The notes under the pieces were generated by a model. It had not been told where the DNA came from. It was given only the letters and a program-made list of their open reading frames with translations, and searched no databases. A program made the translations under genes and the position numbers. From Rhizobium pisi (GTDB taxonomy: Bacteria > Pseudomonadota > Alphaproteobacteria > Rhizobiales > Rhizobiaceae): a DNA stretch of 64,000 nucleotides. Where the stretch lies: contig NZ_RJJT01000008.1 in assembly GCF_003938655.1 (NCBI RefSeq), forward strand, positions 186,001 to 250,000, in the 5' to 3' direction. This document shows, piece after piece, positions 25,307 to 34,632 of the stretch (its first letter is position 1; each line of letters begins with the position of its first letter).

Positions 25307-26416
25307 TTATGCACTTGATCCTGAAGAAACCTGGGCCGGAAAGACGTGGGCCATGTCGGGATCGAAGCCGAGGAAGACCGCTTCGCCCGGCTCGACCAGA
25401 TCGCTCTCGCTCATGCTGCGCCGGTCGGCGGTGACGAGGAAATCGCCAAGCCCCGGAACGGTGACGGCATATTCGGCCGAGGAACCGAGGAAAATGCGGT
25501 GCGTGACCGTGCCGGCGAAGGACGTGCTGCCGACGGCGGCCCGAGTCAGCCGGATCGCCTCCGGGCGGATCGCGACGGTGACCTCGCCTGGCGGAAGGGC
25601 GTGTCGCGCACCTGCCGGGAGTGCCGAGCCGTCAGCAAGACGGAGCGTCTTGCCATCGGCTTCCATTGTCGCGCCGATCCGGTTGGTCTTGCCGACGAAA
25701 TCGGCGACGAAGAGATCGGCCGGGCGGTCGTAGACCTCCTGCGGCGTGCCGAGCTGGCGAATGCGTCCGGCGCTCATGACGCAGACGACGTCGGCCATCG
25801 ACAGCGCCTCTTCCTGATCGTGGGTGACGAGCACGAAGGTAATGCCGAGTTCGCGCTGCAGCGTCTGCAATTCGATCTGCATGGCCGAGCGCAGCTTCTT
25901 GTCGAGTGCGGCCAGCGGCTCGTCGAGCAGCAGCACCGAAGGCCGGTTGACGATTGCCCGCGCCAGGGCCACGCGCTGCTGCTGGCCGCCGGACATCTCA
26001 TGGATGCGGCGCTTGGCAAAGCCGCCGAGCCGCACCATTTCGAGCGCCTCGGCCGCGCGGCGGTTGATCTCGGCCGCCGCAATCCTCGGCCGCATCTGCC
26101 TAAGGCCATAGGCGACGTTTTGTTCGACATTAAAATGCGGAAACAGCGCGTAGTGCTGGAAGACCATGTTGACGGGACGGCGATAGGCCGGAACGCCGTT
26201 CATCTCCAGCCCGTCGATCAGCACGGCGCCCTCGCTCGGCTGCTCGAAGCCGCCGATCATGCGAAGGCATGTCGTCTTGCCGCAGCCGGAAGGGCCGAGC
26301 AAAGCAAGGAAAGCACCTTTCGGCACATTCAGGTTTATATCCGTCACGGCGGTCACGGCGCCATAGTTCTTGGTGACCGAACGGAATTCGATATCGTTCG
26401 TCGAAGCGGATGCCAC
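25307..26416 (-). CDS. ABC transporter ATP-binding protein, PotA-like
   Basis: 369 residues. Walker A GPSGCGKTT (about 42-50), Q-loop, signature MSGGQQQRVALARAI, Walker B VLLLDEPLAALD and switch His in VLVTHDQEEAL. The C-terminal TOBE domain (about 280-360) is typical of the PotA/MalK group. It is the first gene of the operon, followed by the binding protein after 22 bp. It energises import through the two permeases. Confidence 0.9.
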   Translation of the reverse strand: MASASTNDIEFRSVTKNYGAVTAVTDINLNVPKGAFLALLGPSGCGKTTCLRMIGGFEQPSEGAVLIDGLEMNGVPAYRRPVNMVFQHYALFPHFNVEQNVAYGLRQMRPRIAAAEINRRAAEALEMVRLGGFAKRRIHEMSGGQQQRVALARAIVNRPSVLLLDEPLAALDKKLRSAMQIELQTLQRELGITFVLVTHDQEEALSMADVVCVMSAGRIRQLGTPQEVYDRPADLFVADFVGKTNRIGATMEADGKTLRLADGSALPAGARHALPPGEVTVAIRPEAIRLTRAAVGSTSFAGTVTHRIFLGSSAEYAVTVPGLGDFLVTADRRSMSESDLVEPGEAVFLGFDPDMAHVFPAQVSSGSSA

Positions 26417-26606
26417 GTCTGTTCCCTGCGGTTGGTTGGTACGGGCAGTCTAGCGCTGCCTTTTGCCACCGTCGTTGAGGAAAGACTAAGCTCGGGCTTC
26501 CCGCGCGGTATATACCCCGAAAGAGGTATTCTGCCTCACATCGCTTCGTGGAAGGTGTATATGGATGCTGCGCGCATTCCGCATGGGCGGTTGAGGGAGG
26601 CTGTCG

Positions 26607-27467
26607 ATGAGCATTGATCTCGAAGCGCTGTTTCAGGCTTTCGACGCCACCGTTGGAAAGCCCGTGATGGCGGATGCGGAATTCGGAGAGACGTTCCGTC
26701 GGATGATGGCGGCGCTAGTGCGCTTCGATTATGTCGTTGTCTTCGCTTATCGCGGCAAGGAACGGCCAATCGATCTCTACAGCACCTTCGATCCGCAGGA
26801 GAACGTCATCTTCGTCACGCTCTATCAGGTCGGCCCCTACCTGCTCGACCCGTTCTACCAGACCGCCCGCGCGCGCCGTCCCGGCGTCTTCCGCATGCGC
26901 GAGCTGGCGCCTGACCGCTTCTTCTCCAGCGAATATTACCGAAGCTACTATGTGCAGACCGGGCTTGCCGAGGAGATCGGCTTCTTCGTGACGCTCGACG
27001 ATGATATCACCGTCGTGCTGTCGCTGATGCGCCGGGAAAAGACCGGCCCGTTTCCGCCGGCCGAATTCGCCCTGCTGAAAAAAGCGGAGCCTCTGGTGGC
27101 GAGCCTGGTCCGGCATGTCTGGCCGGGGCTTGGCGCCCGCTTCGATGCACAGCTTGATGCCGGCATGCGAACGGGCAAGAAGCGCGGCGCGGCGGCGCAG
27201 GCGCTGCAACCGGCCGACACCGTCTGGCGCGACCTCAAGCTGACAAGCCGCGAAACCGCGATCGTCGATCTGGTGCTGCAGGGACATTCGTCGGAATCGA
27301 TCGGTCTCAGGCTCAATATCTCCACAGGCACGGTGAAGGTTCACCGCCGCAACGTCTATCGCAAGCTCGGCATCTCCTCGCAGACGCAGCTTCTGTCGAT
27401 CTACCTCAAGACATTCGCCAGCACGGGTGAACGACCTGCACCCCAGAGTGCCGGTCGATCGTCCTAA
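26607..27467 (+). CDS. LuxR-type transcriptional regulator
   Basis: 286 residues. The C-terminal 65 residues are a GerE/LuxR helix-turn-helix (LTSRETAIVDLVLQGHSSES, then ISTGTVKVHRRNVYRKLGIS). The N-terminal 200 residues have no receiver motif and do not show the autoinducer-binding signature, so the effector is unknown. It is divergent from the polyamine-type ABC operon (190-bp gap) and probably controls it. Confidence 0.82.
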   Translation: MSIDLEALFQAFDATVGKPVMADAEFGETFRRMMAALVRFDYVVVFAYRGKERPIDLYSTFDPQENVIFVTLYQVGPYLLDPFYQTARARRPGVFRMRELAPDRFFSSEYYRSYYVQTGLAEEIGFFVTLDDDITVVLSLMRREKTGPFPPAEFALLKKAEPLVASLVRHVWPGLGARFDAQLDAGMRTGKKRGAAAQALQPADTVWRDLKLTSRETAIVDLVLQGHSSESIGLRLNISTGTVKVHRRNVYRKLGISSQTQLLSIYLKTFASTGERPAPQSAGRSS

Positions 27468-27475
27468 CCCGGAGA

Positions 27476-27504
27476 CCTGTCCGCCTCGGCGGGAGGCGGA
27501 CAGG
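27476..27504. terminator. Bidirectional hairpin between LuxR and aldo-keto reductase genes
   Basis: A perfect 12-bp stem (CCTGTCCGCCTC with GAGGCGGACAGG) with a 5-base loop between convergent genes. No long T-run, so efficiency is uncertain. Confidence 0.6.
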
Positions 27505-27529
27505 TTGCGTTCAGTTACATCAGCAAGGC

Positions 27530-28561
27530 TCAGCGGCCGCCCTCGATCTTGCGGTGGCGCTGGTTAATGCCGCCCTTGCCGTAGGGATAGTCGAACGGCT
27601 GGGGGGCGCTCACATCGTTGAGTCTCGCCATGTCACTATCGGAGAGCTTGAGCTTCATGGCGCCGAGATTGTCGGCGAGCTGTTCGGGCGTGCGGGCGCC
27701 GAGGATGACCGAAGTGATCGCCGGCTGCGCCGCCGTCCAGGCGAGCGCCACCTGCGCCATGCTGATGCCATGCGCCTTGGCAATCTCCTCGACAACAGCG
27801 ATGATCGCCCAGGTTCGCTCCATCGCATTGCGCGGCGCATAGGATTCACCACCGCGATTGGGGTTTTCGCCGAGGCGGGTGGCGCCGGTCGGCATCTCGT
27901 CGCGCTTATACTTGCCCGTCAGCCAACCACCGCCGAGCGGCGACCACGGCAACAGGCCCATGCCGGCATCCTGGCAGGCCGCGACGATTTCGAGTTCGAT
28001 GTCGCGCACCAGCAGGTTATATTGCGGCTGCAGCGTCACCGGGCGCGTATAGCCGCGCGCCTTGGCGATCTCCGAAGCCTTGGCGATATGCCAGCCGACA
28101 TAGTTGGAGAAGCCGTAATAGGCGATCTTGCCTGACGAAACCGCATCGTCGAGGAAGCGCAGCGTCTCTTCGATCGGCGTCAGCGCGTCCCAGGCATGCA
28201 TCTGGTAGAGGTCGATCTGCTCGAGGCCGAGGCGGCGCAGCGAATCGTCGAGCGCCTGGCCGAGGTGCCGACGCGACAGGCCGATATCGTTCGGGCCGTC
28301 GCCCATCGGAAACCGTCCCTTGGTGGCGACGATCGCCTGGCGGGCCTCGGTCGGCCGCGCCTTCAGCCAGCGTCCGATGATCTCCTCCGACTTGCCGGCG
28401 CTATAGACATCGGCCGTATCGATGAAATTGCCGCCCCAGGCGAAATAATCGTCGAGCAGCTTGTGAGATGCTGCCTCGTCGGCTTCTGCGCCGAAAGTCA
28501 TGGTGCCGAGGCAATAAGCGGTGACGACGGCCCCGCTGGGACCGAGCTTGCGATAGTCCAT
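27530..28561 (-). CDS. Aldo/keto reductase
   Basis: 343 residues, (beta/alpha)8 AKR with GNFIDTADVYSAGKSEEIIG (catalytic Asp and Tyr), then YQMHAWDALTPIEETL, YYGFSNYVGWHIAK, and GARTPEQLADNLGA for NADPH binding. Closest in style to the AKR family 11/YajO group. ATG at 28561 with CAGGAGGAAG fixes the start; the frame is open further upstream without similarity. Physiological substrate unknown. Confidence 0.88.
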   Translation of the reverse strand: MDYRKLGPSGAVVTAYCLGTMTFGAEADEAASHKLLDDYFAWGGNFIDTADVYSAGKSEEIIGRWLKARPTEARQAIVATKGRFPMGDGPNDIGLSRRHLGQALDDSLRRLGLEQIDLYQMHAWDALTPIEETLRFLDDAVSSGKIAYYGFSNYVGWHIAKASEIAKARGYTRPVTLQPQYNLLVRDIELEIVAACQDAGMGLLPWSPLGGGWLTGKYKRDEMPTGATRLGENPNRGGESYAPRNAMERTWAIIAVVEEIAKAHGISMAQVALAWTAAQPAITSVILGARTPEQLADNLGAMKLKLSDSDMARLNDVSAPQPFDYPYGKGGINQRHRKIEGGR

Positions 28562-28787
28562 TTCTTCCTCCTGATGCGGATGCCCGCAGCCGGCGGCAAA
28601 ACCGTCGGGGTAGAAGCCGGGGCTCCTGCAATCGATGACAATATCGTGCTTGAGGCGGTCGCTTGCCGCCGGATGACGTTCAGCGCTCTGCGCTCTCAGC
28701 GCAGGGGCCGAGAGGGAAGATAACCAATCCGGCCCGCGCGACAAGTGAGAAAAAAATATTCCCACCTGCCGACGCAGCCGGCGATGG

Positions 28788-30053
28788 TTACCGGCCTTGC
28801 GAAAACGAGCCGGCGATCAGCTCGGCTGCGGCGACACCCGTCTCGTAGGCGCCGTGCGCCGTCGAATAACGCGAGCGCGAACAGGCTTCGCCGGCAAAGA
28901 AGATCCGCCCGTCATGCGGTGCGGCGAGACGGGCGCGCAGATCGGAGGCGCCGGGTTCGGCGTAGGAATAAGAGCCGCCGATATGGGGCATCGCGGCCCA
29001 GGCCGATATCGCTGCCACAGACAGTTGCTTGCGAATGTCAGCGCCGAAATGCGCCGCCAGTTCATCAGCGGCGAAGGAAAAGGCGATCTCTTTTCCCTCA
29101 CGCTCGAGATCATGTGCCAGGTCGCCGGCAAAATAAGCCTCGACGACGGGGGCGCCGAACGGGCGGAGCTGATAGGTGCCGGTCGCACCGCGGCTGGTGG
29201 AGCCGAGCATATGCGTATCCGCGGGCAGCGCCTCCGGATGCGCGAGGCTCAGGAAGAGCTTGTCCGCGAGCCCGAGCGGCAGACGGGCTGCCGCCTCGGT
29301 CTTCTCGGGTAGGGGAGGGTCGAAGGCGATCCGGCCGGCGGCAAGCACGTTCGTTGAAACGGTGATGAGCACCGCGCGAGCGCTGAGCATCCCCTGGTTC
29401 GTCTCGATGCCGACGCGGCCGGCGTGGTGATGGTCGATGCGCCGGACTTCGGCACCGAGCCTTGCCGGAACCGGCTTGCCATACAGGGAGACCAAGGTCC
29501 CGTAGCCCTCGCGCACCCGCCAATCGAGACCGGGACCCGGATCATATCTCTTGTAGTCGACGACCGAAGAGCGCTCCAGTTCGGCGCCGGTGATATAGGT
29601 GCCGATCGCCCGGATCTGGCCGTTCGAGGGATTACCGGGCTCTAGCATCCCGGCCATGTCGGTATCCCTACCCTCATGGTTTTCGAGCCGTTCGAAATAG
29701 GCGCCGATCGCCTCCTGCGCGGCACGGACGTCCGCCTCATCCCGCTGAAGCTGACGCCCACCGTTCCACGGCGCGGGCGTACGGTCGACCGTCAGCCCGA
29801 CGTCTCCTGCGATCGCCGTCCACGCATTGGTCCGCGCGCCGTGCAGCCAGCCGCAGCCGAGATCGAGCCCGACACCATCAGCCTCCAGCCCGACCGTCCA
29901 GGCCCTGCCGCCGAGCCGGTCGCCGGCTTCGAGCAGGAGGATGGAAAGATCCGGTCGGAGTGCCTGCAGGCGGCGGGCAGCGGCAATACCGGCGGCACCG
30001 GCGCCGATGGTGACGACGTCCTTATCGGCGACCTTGCTGGTATCACCTGGCAT
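28788..30053 (-). CDS. Flavin monoamine oxidase family protein
   Basis: 421 residues. N-terminal FAD motif IGAGAAGIAAARRLQAL, then LLEAGDRLGGRAWT, and near the C-terminus GRIFFAGEACSRSRYSTAHG, which contacts FAD in monoamine oxidase-type proteins. It would oxidise a primary/secondary amine or a polyamine to an imine with O2. Stand-alone on the minus strand, upstream of the aldo-keto reductase gene (226 bp). It could process amines imported by the nearby polyamine-type ABC system, which is inference. Confidence 0.83.
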   Translation of the reverse strand: MPGDTSKVADKDVVTIGAGAAGIAAARRLQALRPDLSILLLEAGDRLGGRAWTVGLEADGVGLDLGCGWLHGARTNAWTAIAGDVGLTVDRTPAPWNGGRQLQRDEADVRAAQEAIGAYFERLENHEGRDTDMAGMLEPGNPSNGQIRAIGTYITGAELERSSVVDYKRYDPGPGLDWRVREGYGTLVSLYGKPVPARLGAEVRRIDHHHAGRVGIETNQGMLSARAVLITVSTNVLAAGRIAFDPPLPEKTEAAARLPLGLADKLFLSLAHPEALPADTHMLGSTSRGATGTYQLRPFGAPVVEAYFAGDLAHDLEREGKEIAFSFAADELAAHFGADIRKQLSVAAISAWAAMPHIGGSYSYAEPGASDLRARLAAPHDGRIFFAGEACSRSRYSTAHGAYETGVAAAELIAGSFSQGR

Positions 30054-30092
30054 GCATTCTCCTTCGGCCGCCCGTTCGCTTGGCTCGAGATG

Positions 30093-31064
30093 CTACGCTG
30101 AAGCCTTCTCCTTCCGCCAGGCGGAAAGCCTGTCCTTCAAATCCGGAAGGAATCTTTGAATGGTATCGTCCGGCCGGCTGAATTCCTCGATCTGCCGGAA
30201 CAGTGCCCAGCGTTGTTCGGCATCGGCCGGGAGCTGCGGTCCGCGCGCATTGGATCCGTTGACCTTCGCGGAAAACTCCTCACGCGAGCGCGTATAATAA
30301 TGATTGAATCGCAGGGTGTCGGCCTTGAGCTTCAGGGGATCTTCCCTGGGGAAACGCGGCAGCGGCTCGCCATCCTCATTCACGCCAATCTTGTTCGTGC
30401 CTTTGAGGTTGAACCAGTGGACGCTTTCGATCGATCTGATGTGAGCCGGCTGAACGATCGACTTGACGTTCAGAAGCTTCGGATGTTGGCGCTGGAGGTC
30501 CATGGGAACCGCCTCCCGGTAATTTTCCGCGACCAGACCCTCGGGCCTGACGGCGTGGCCGCTCGTTCCAAAATTGATACCGGTGACACAGATCGCCTGC
30601 TCCTTCTCTCGCGCCTGCAAAAGCTCGGTCAAGGAAGCGGCGTGCACCGGAAACATGAATTCATCGAGATCAAAAAAGGCCATCCATCGGCTGCCCGGCC
30701 CAAAATTACTGACGGCGTGGGCATAGGCCATATTCTGGGTATTCGCCCAAACGCTGAAGGGACGCCAAGGCACGACGGTCACGATACCGGCCTTCTCATA
30801 GGCTCTTAGTACCGACAGGGAATGATCCGTCGATCCGTTGTCATAAATATAAAAATGCGAAACGCCGACCAGCAGATGAAACTGAATCCATTCGTCCAGA
30901 TAGGCGCCCTCGTTCTTGGCAATCGCGACACAAGACAAATAATGATCGGGCTGCGTCGTGGCGACGGATTGCGGGACAACGATGGGCTCTCTTACGAGAA
31001 TCTTCTCGTTACGGGCCTGGCGGCGTTTTTTAAGCACGGCTCTAAGCCCATGCCATACATGCAT
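30093..31064 (-). CDS. Glycosyltransferase family 92-like protein
   Basis: 323 residues. CVAIAKNEGAYLDEWIQFHL, HFYIYDNGSTDHSL and MAFFDLDEFMFP (DxD-type metal site) are the GT92/DUF23 pattern; a C-terminal HYYTRSREEFSAKV region follows. This family transfers sugars, galactose in animal members, to surface glycans. No signal peptide, so it acts in the cytoplasm. The acceptor is unknown. AGGAGAG precedes ATG at 31064. Confidence 0.8.
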   Translation of the reverse strand: MHVWHGLRAVLKKRRQARNEKILVREPIVVPQSVATTQPDHYLSCVAIAKNEGAYLDEWIQFHLLVGVSHFYIYDNGSTDHSLSVLRAYEKAGIVTVVPWRPFSVWANTQNMAYAHAVSNFGPGSRWMAFFDLDEFMFPVHAASLTELLQAREKEQAICVTGINFGTSGHAVRPEGLVAENYREAVPMDLQRQHPKLLNVKSIVQPAHIRSIESVHWFNLKGTNKIGVNEDGEPLPRFPREDPLKLKADTLRFNHYYTRSREEFSAKVNGSNARGPQLPADAEQRWALFRQIEEFSRPDDTIQRFLPDLKDRLSAWRKEKASA

Positions 31065-31209
31065 TTTTCTCTCCTGGCACAGGGCAGTTTCCGCAGGCGG
31101 ATGTGGCCTGTAATCAAACAGCTAAGCTGCGTATCCCTGAAAGGCAAGAGGCGGGTGACCTGGAGTTCCGCAGCGATCTTCGCGGCATGCCGACACGGCC
31201 TTCGGCTCG

Positions 31210-31632
31210 CTATTGCAGCTGTTCCAGCAGCCGCCTGAGCGCCGTGCGCAGATCGTCCATCTGCTGCTGGCCGGTCAATGCCGCCCAGCTTTCATCGACG
31301 CGCCGGCCCGCCGCCATCGCGACAGGCCGCACGCCTTGGCCCTTTTCGGTCAGAAACACCAGCCGGGCGCGTCGATCGTCCGGATCGGGCCGTCGTTCGA
31401 CATAGCCAAGACGTTCGAGTTCCTCGACCGCCTGAGTCATCGTCTGCTTGCGGACACGGGCAAGTTTGGTGAGCTCGCTCACCTGGATTCCCTCGGGACG
31501 GGCGAAAGTGAAGACGTTGGCGTGCGGCGGGCGGATGTCGCCGTAGCCGGCTTCTTCGAGCGCCGCCTCGACAGCCTGCGTCCAATGCTGATGGACCAGA
31601 CGCAACAATAGGCCAAGCGAAGACGACGACAT
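31210..31632 (-). CDS. MarR-family transcriptional regulator
   Basis: 140 residues, winged helix: GIQVSELTKLARVRKQTMTQ for the recognition helices and DPDDRRARLVFLTEKGQ for the wing. It is divergent from the frameshifted haloalkane dehalogenase gene, and the shared 90-bp gap carries two operator-like palindromes. It is probably an autorepressor that senses a haloalkane or phenolic compound. ATG at 31632; upstream in-frame codons lie in the operator region. Confidence 0.82.
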   Translation of the reverse strand: MSSSSLGLLLRLVHQHWTQAVEAALEEAGYGDIRPPHANVFTFARPEGIQVSELTKLARVRKQTMTQAVEELERLGYVERRPDPDDRRARLVFLTEKGQGVRPVAMAAGRRVDESWAALTGQQQMDDLRTALRRLLEQLQ

Positions 31633-31651
31633 GAAACCCCACACGACAATA

Positions 31652-31696
31652 TAGACAGGCAACTGTCCATCTGATAAGTAGACAGTTGCCTGCCTA
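31652..31696. promoter_or_regulatory. Tandem operator-like palindromes in the marR/dehalogenase gap
   Basis: Two 18-bp imperfect palindromes, TAGACAG-GCAA-CTGTCCA (31652-31669) and TAGACAG-TTGC-CTGCCTA (31679-31696), with centres 27 bp apart. The two are also mirror images of each other: 31651-31667 pairs with 31681-31697 with one mismatch. This is what a dimeric MarR repressor controlling divergent promoters would bind. Confidence 0.7.
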
Positions 31697-31722
31697 TACA
31701 GCACGAAACCGCGGAGTTCCAT

Positions 31723-32612
31723 ATGCCGACCATCGATATCCTCAGCTCGTTCATCACTTACGAGGAACAGGGGGAGGGCGATCCGATCGTCTTCCTTCAC
31801 GGCAATCCCACCTCATCGCATCTCTGGCGCAACATCATGCCTCGCGTCGGGCCGGGGCGCTGCCTGGCGCCCGACCTGATCGGCATGGGACGCTCCGGCA
31901 AGCCCGATATCGGTTACCGCTACGGCGACCACATCGATTACATCGATGCGTGGTTCGATGCGCTCGACCTCGACAACGTCGTCCTTGTCGGCCACGACTG
32001 GGGCGGCGCGCTGGCATTCGACTGGGCCTCGCGCCATCCCGAGCGGGTGCGCGGCATCGCCTTCATGGAAACCATCCTGCGTCCGATGACGTGGGCGGAT
32101 CTGCCGGGCGGCGGAAAGGCGCGTTACGAGCTGTTGCGGGCGCCGGAACCGGCGAAGCCAAAGTCCTCGACGAAAATTTCTTCATCGAGCAGGCTCTGCG
32201 CGTGACCACATTGAAGGGGCTCAGCGACGCCGACTGGGCAATTTACAGCGCACCCTATCCAGACCGCGACAGCAGGCGCCCGCTGCTGGAATGGCCGCGC
32301 GCCATGCCGATCAACGGCGAACCGGCCGACGTGGTTGCCAGGATAGAAGCCTATGACCGTTGGCTTTCCGCCAGTCCCGAAATTCCCAAGCTGTTGTTGA
32401 CCTTCGAAGGCCCCGCTGAAACGTTGCTCATCGGCAACGAGATGATTTCGTGGTGCCGCGACAACATCGCCGGCCTGGAGACAAGAGGCTGCGGCCCGGC
32501 TCGTCACATCTCCCCCGAGGATCAGCCGGAGGCGATTGCCGCCGAAATCGAAAGCTGGATCGACCGGAACGGGCTGAGGACAGCGCATGAGAGAGCGTCA
32601 TTGCGCGCATGA
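31723..32612 (+). pseudogene. Haloalkane dehalogenase, single-base frameshift
   Basis: The first frame (ATG 31723) gives an alpha/beta-hydrolase start: HGNPTSSHLWRNI (halide-binding Asn), GHDWGGALAFDWA with nucleophile Asp92, and it then derails after about 140 codons. The second frame continues the protein from VLDENFFIEQALR through GPARHISPEDQPEAIA (catalytic His) to 32612. Restoring one G near 32141-32148 joins the frames as RAPGTGEAKVLDENF and gives 296 residues, normal for the family. The gene is either inactivated or carries a sequence error. Divergent from marR. Confidence 0.82.
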
Positions 32613-32697
32613 GAATGCATGTCGGCGGCGATATGACAGACTGTTGCAATGTTGGGTTGGTTCATAGGCGGGATCAAAACGCCAAAGTGAAGGTCCC

Positions 32698-33297
32698 ATG
32701 CCACGCTTCGATCGACGCCGCTTTCTTCTTGCCTGGCTTCGCGCGCCCCTGCGCATCGCCTCGATCACACCATCAAGCCCGCGCCTTGCGGGCTTGATGA
32801 CCCAGGAAATTTCCGCAGCGACCGGGCCGGTTCTCGAACTCGGCCCTGGTAACGGTGTTTTCACCGCGGCCCTGCTTAAGCGAGGAATTGCCCAAAGCGA
32901 CCTGACGCTTGTCGAATACGAGCGGAATTTCGCCGCGCTGCTACAAGACCGCTTTCCCGGCGCCAGGGTTCTGCAAGCCGACGTCCGGGAGATGTGGAAG
33001 ACGGCGCTTTCGGGAAGCTTCTTCGGGAGTGTCGTCAGCGGGCTTCCGCTTCTTGCCATGCAGCCGGACGACGTACACGAGCTGCTTGAAGGCTGCTTTT
33101 CCAACCTCAAGCCGTACGGTGCCTTCTACCAATTCACCTACGGGCCGAAATGCCCGGTGCCTTTAGAAATCCTCGACTCTCTCGGCCTTGTCTCCAAAAG
33201 GATCGGCTGGACGTTGCGCAATATCCCGCCCGCTGCGGTCTATCGCATCAGCCGAAGACACCAGCCAATGGCATTGATCGAACAGCGCCGTGCATGA
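32698..33297 (+). CDS. Class I SAM-dependent methyltransferase, phospholipid N-methyltransferase-like
   Basis: 199 residues. SAM motif I VLELGPGNGVFTAALL, acidic loop LTLVEYERNFAALL, and motif IV-like SGLPLLAMQP. The short length and NLKPYGAFYQFTYG segment resemble rhizobial PmtA-type (phosphatidylethanolamine methyltransferase) and related rRNA-methyltransferase-like proteins. It overlaps the next gene by 4 bases (ATGA), and both neighbours act on membranes, which favours a lipid substrate. Not proven. Confidence 0.68.
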   Translation: MPRFDRRRFLLAWLRAPLRIASITPSSPRLAGLMTQEISAATGPVLELGPGNGVFTAALLKRGIAQSDLTLVEYERNFAALLQDRFPGARVLQADVREMWKTALSGSFFGSVVSGLPLLAMQPDDVHELLEGCFSNLKPYGAFYQFTYGPKCPVPLEILDSLGLVSKRIGWTLRNIPPAAVYRISRRHQPMALIEQRRA

Positions 33298-33896
33298 TGG
33301 CTGATACGATCTACACACCGCTGCTCTACGGCGGATTTCTCTCCATCGTCGCCCTGGCGCTTGCCGAAAAGCTCGTGCCCGTCATACCGTCCCATGCGCT
33401 TCTGATCTTTCTCGGCACGACCCATGCATCCGATACGAAAGGCCTCATCTCGACGGTTGCCGCTTCGGCTCTAGGATCGATGCTTGGAACACTCGTCTGG
33501 TACGGGGTTGGCCGGCTGGCGGGCAGGAACCGGATCGACGTTTGGATCGACAAGGGTGGCCGTTACGTCTTTCTGCCGTTGGCGCGATATCGAGCACTGG
33601 CGGAACTCTATGAAAGGCATACGTTCTGGATCACGCTCACCGCACAGACGATCCCGACCGTCCGCATCTTCCTGGCGATGCCGGCCGGCATGCTCGGATT
33701 GAACTTGCGGCTGTTCATCCCCGCCAGCATGCTCGGCATCGTCATATGGAACACATCGCTGATCGGGATTGGCGCCATCGTCGGCAACTCTCGTTACGAT
33801 CCCCTCTATTCCGGGTTGCTTGTCGTCGCCGCGATCCTTTGCTTCGAGGCCGCAATATGGCATTCCATGCGATACAGGCGCCGCAGGCCTGCCTGA
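33294..33896 (+). CDS. DedA/VTT-family membrane protein
   Basis: 200 residues, 4-5 hydrophobic segments. EKLVPVIPSHALLIFLGTTH and the Gly/Arg-bearing TIPTVRIFLAMPAGMLGLNL motif are DedA/VTT features; DedA proteins are proposed lipid flippases. Coupled to the methyltransferase gene by ATGATGG overlap, and followed after 61 bp by a two-component pair. The cluster may alter or respond to membrane lipid state. Confidence 0.8.
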   Translation: MMADTIYTPLLYGGFLSIVALALAEKLVPVIPSHALLIFLGTTHASDTKGLISTVAASALGSMLGTLVWYGVGRLAGRNRIDVWIDKGGRYVFLPLARYRALAELYERHTFWITLTAQTIPTVRIFLAMPAGMLGLNLRLFIPASMLGIVIWNTSLIGIGAIVGNSRYDPLYSGLLVVAAILCFEAAIWHSMRYRRRRPA

Positions 33897-33957
33897 GGAT
33901 GATATGGTTTCCATCTATGGGCAGACGGTCCCAATAGGCCCCCGATAGGAATGTGTG

Positions 33958-34632
33958 ATGCGCATATTACTGATCGAGGATGAACCTCAAATGGCCGCAG
34001 CACTCCGGGGCGCGCTGACCAGGCACGACATAGTGATGGACCATGTCTCGACCCTATACGACGCCGAGATGGTGATCGGCGATAGCACCTACGACGCCGT
34101 ACTCCTCGACCGGCAACTCCCTGACGGCGACGGCTTGGAACTTGTTGCCAAGATCCGGAAAAAGGGGATTACCCTTCCCATCATCGTCATCACAGCCAAG
34201 GGGGAGGTTCCGGACAAGATCACCGGCCTCGAGACAGGCGCCGATGATTACCTCGCCAAGCCCTTCGTCTTCGACGAGCTTCTGGCGCGGTTGCGCGCCG
34301 TCATGCGCCGCTCAGAAACGTTGCGCCCGGCGCTGATCTCGATCGGCAGGCTTTCCTTCGATCCGACCTATTGCGATGTCAGCGTCTCGGGCCAGCCTCT
34401 GGAAATGCCGCGCCGCGAGGCGTTGGTGCTCGAATGCCTGGTGCGCCGCGCCGGCCGCATGGTGCCACGGCCGGCCTTGATGGAGGCGGTCTTCGGCCTC
34501 GATGACGAAATCCAGCCGAACGCGCTCGATTCCCACATATCGCGGCTGCGGCGCAAGCTGGCGGCGTCGCAGGCGGGCGTCGTCATCAACGTTATAAGGG
34601 GCGTGGGTTACCTCCTGCGGGAGGCATCGTGA
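33958..34632 (+). CDS. OmpR/PhoB-type response regulator
   Basis: 224 residues. Receiver domain with LLIEDEPQ, phospho-acceptor Asp in VLLDRQLPD and conserved Lys in YLAKPF. The C-terminal winged helix carries LEMPRREALVLECLVRRAGR and SHISRLRRKL. ATG at 33958; GTG at 33955 is possible. It overlaps the sensor kinase gene by 4 bases (GTGA), so the two are a cognate pair. Confidence 0.9.
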   Translation: MRILLIEDEPQMAAALRGALTRHDIVMDHVSTLYDAEMVIGDSTYDAVLLDRQLPDGDGLELVAKIRKKGITLPIIVITAKGEVPDKITGLETGADDYLAKPFVFDELLARLRAVMRRSETLRPALISIGRLSFDPTYCDVSVSGQPLEMPRREALVLECLVRRAGRMVPRPALMEAVFGLDDEIQPNALDSHISRLRRKLAASQAGVVINVIRGVGYLLREAS

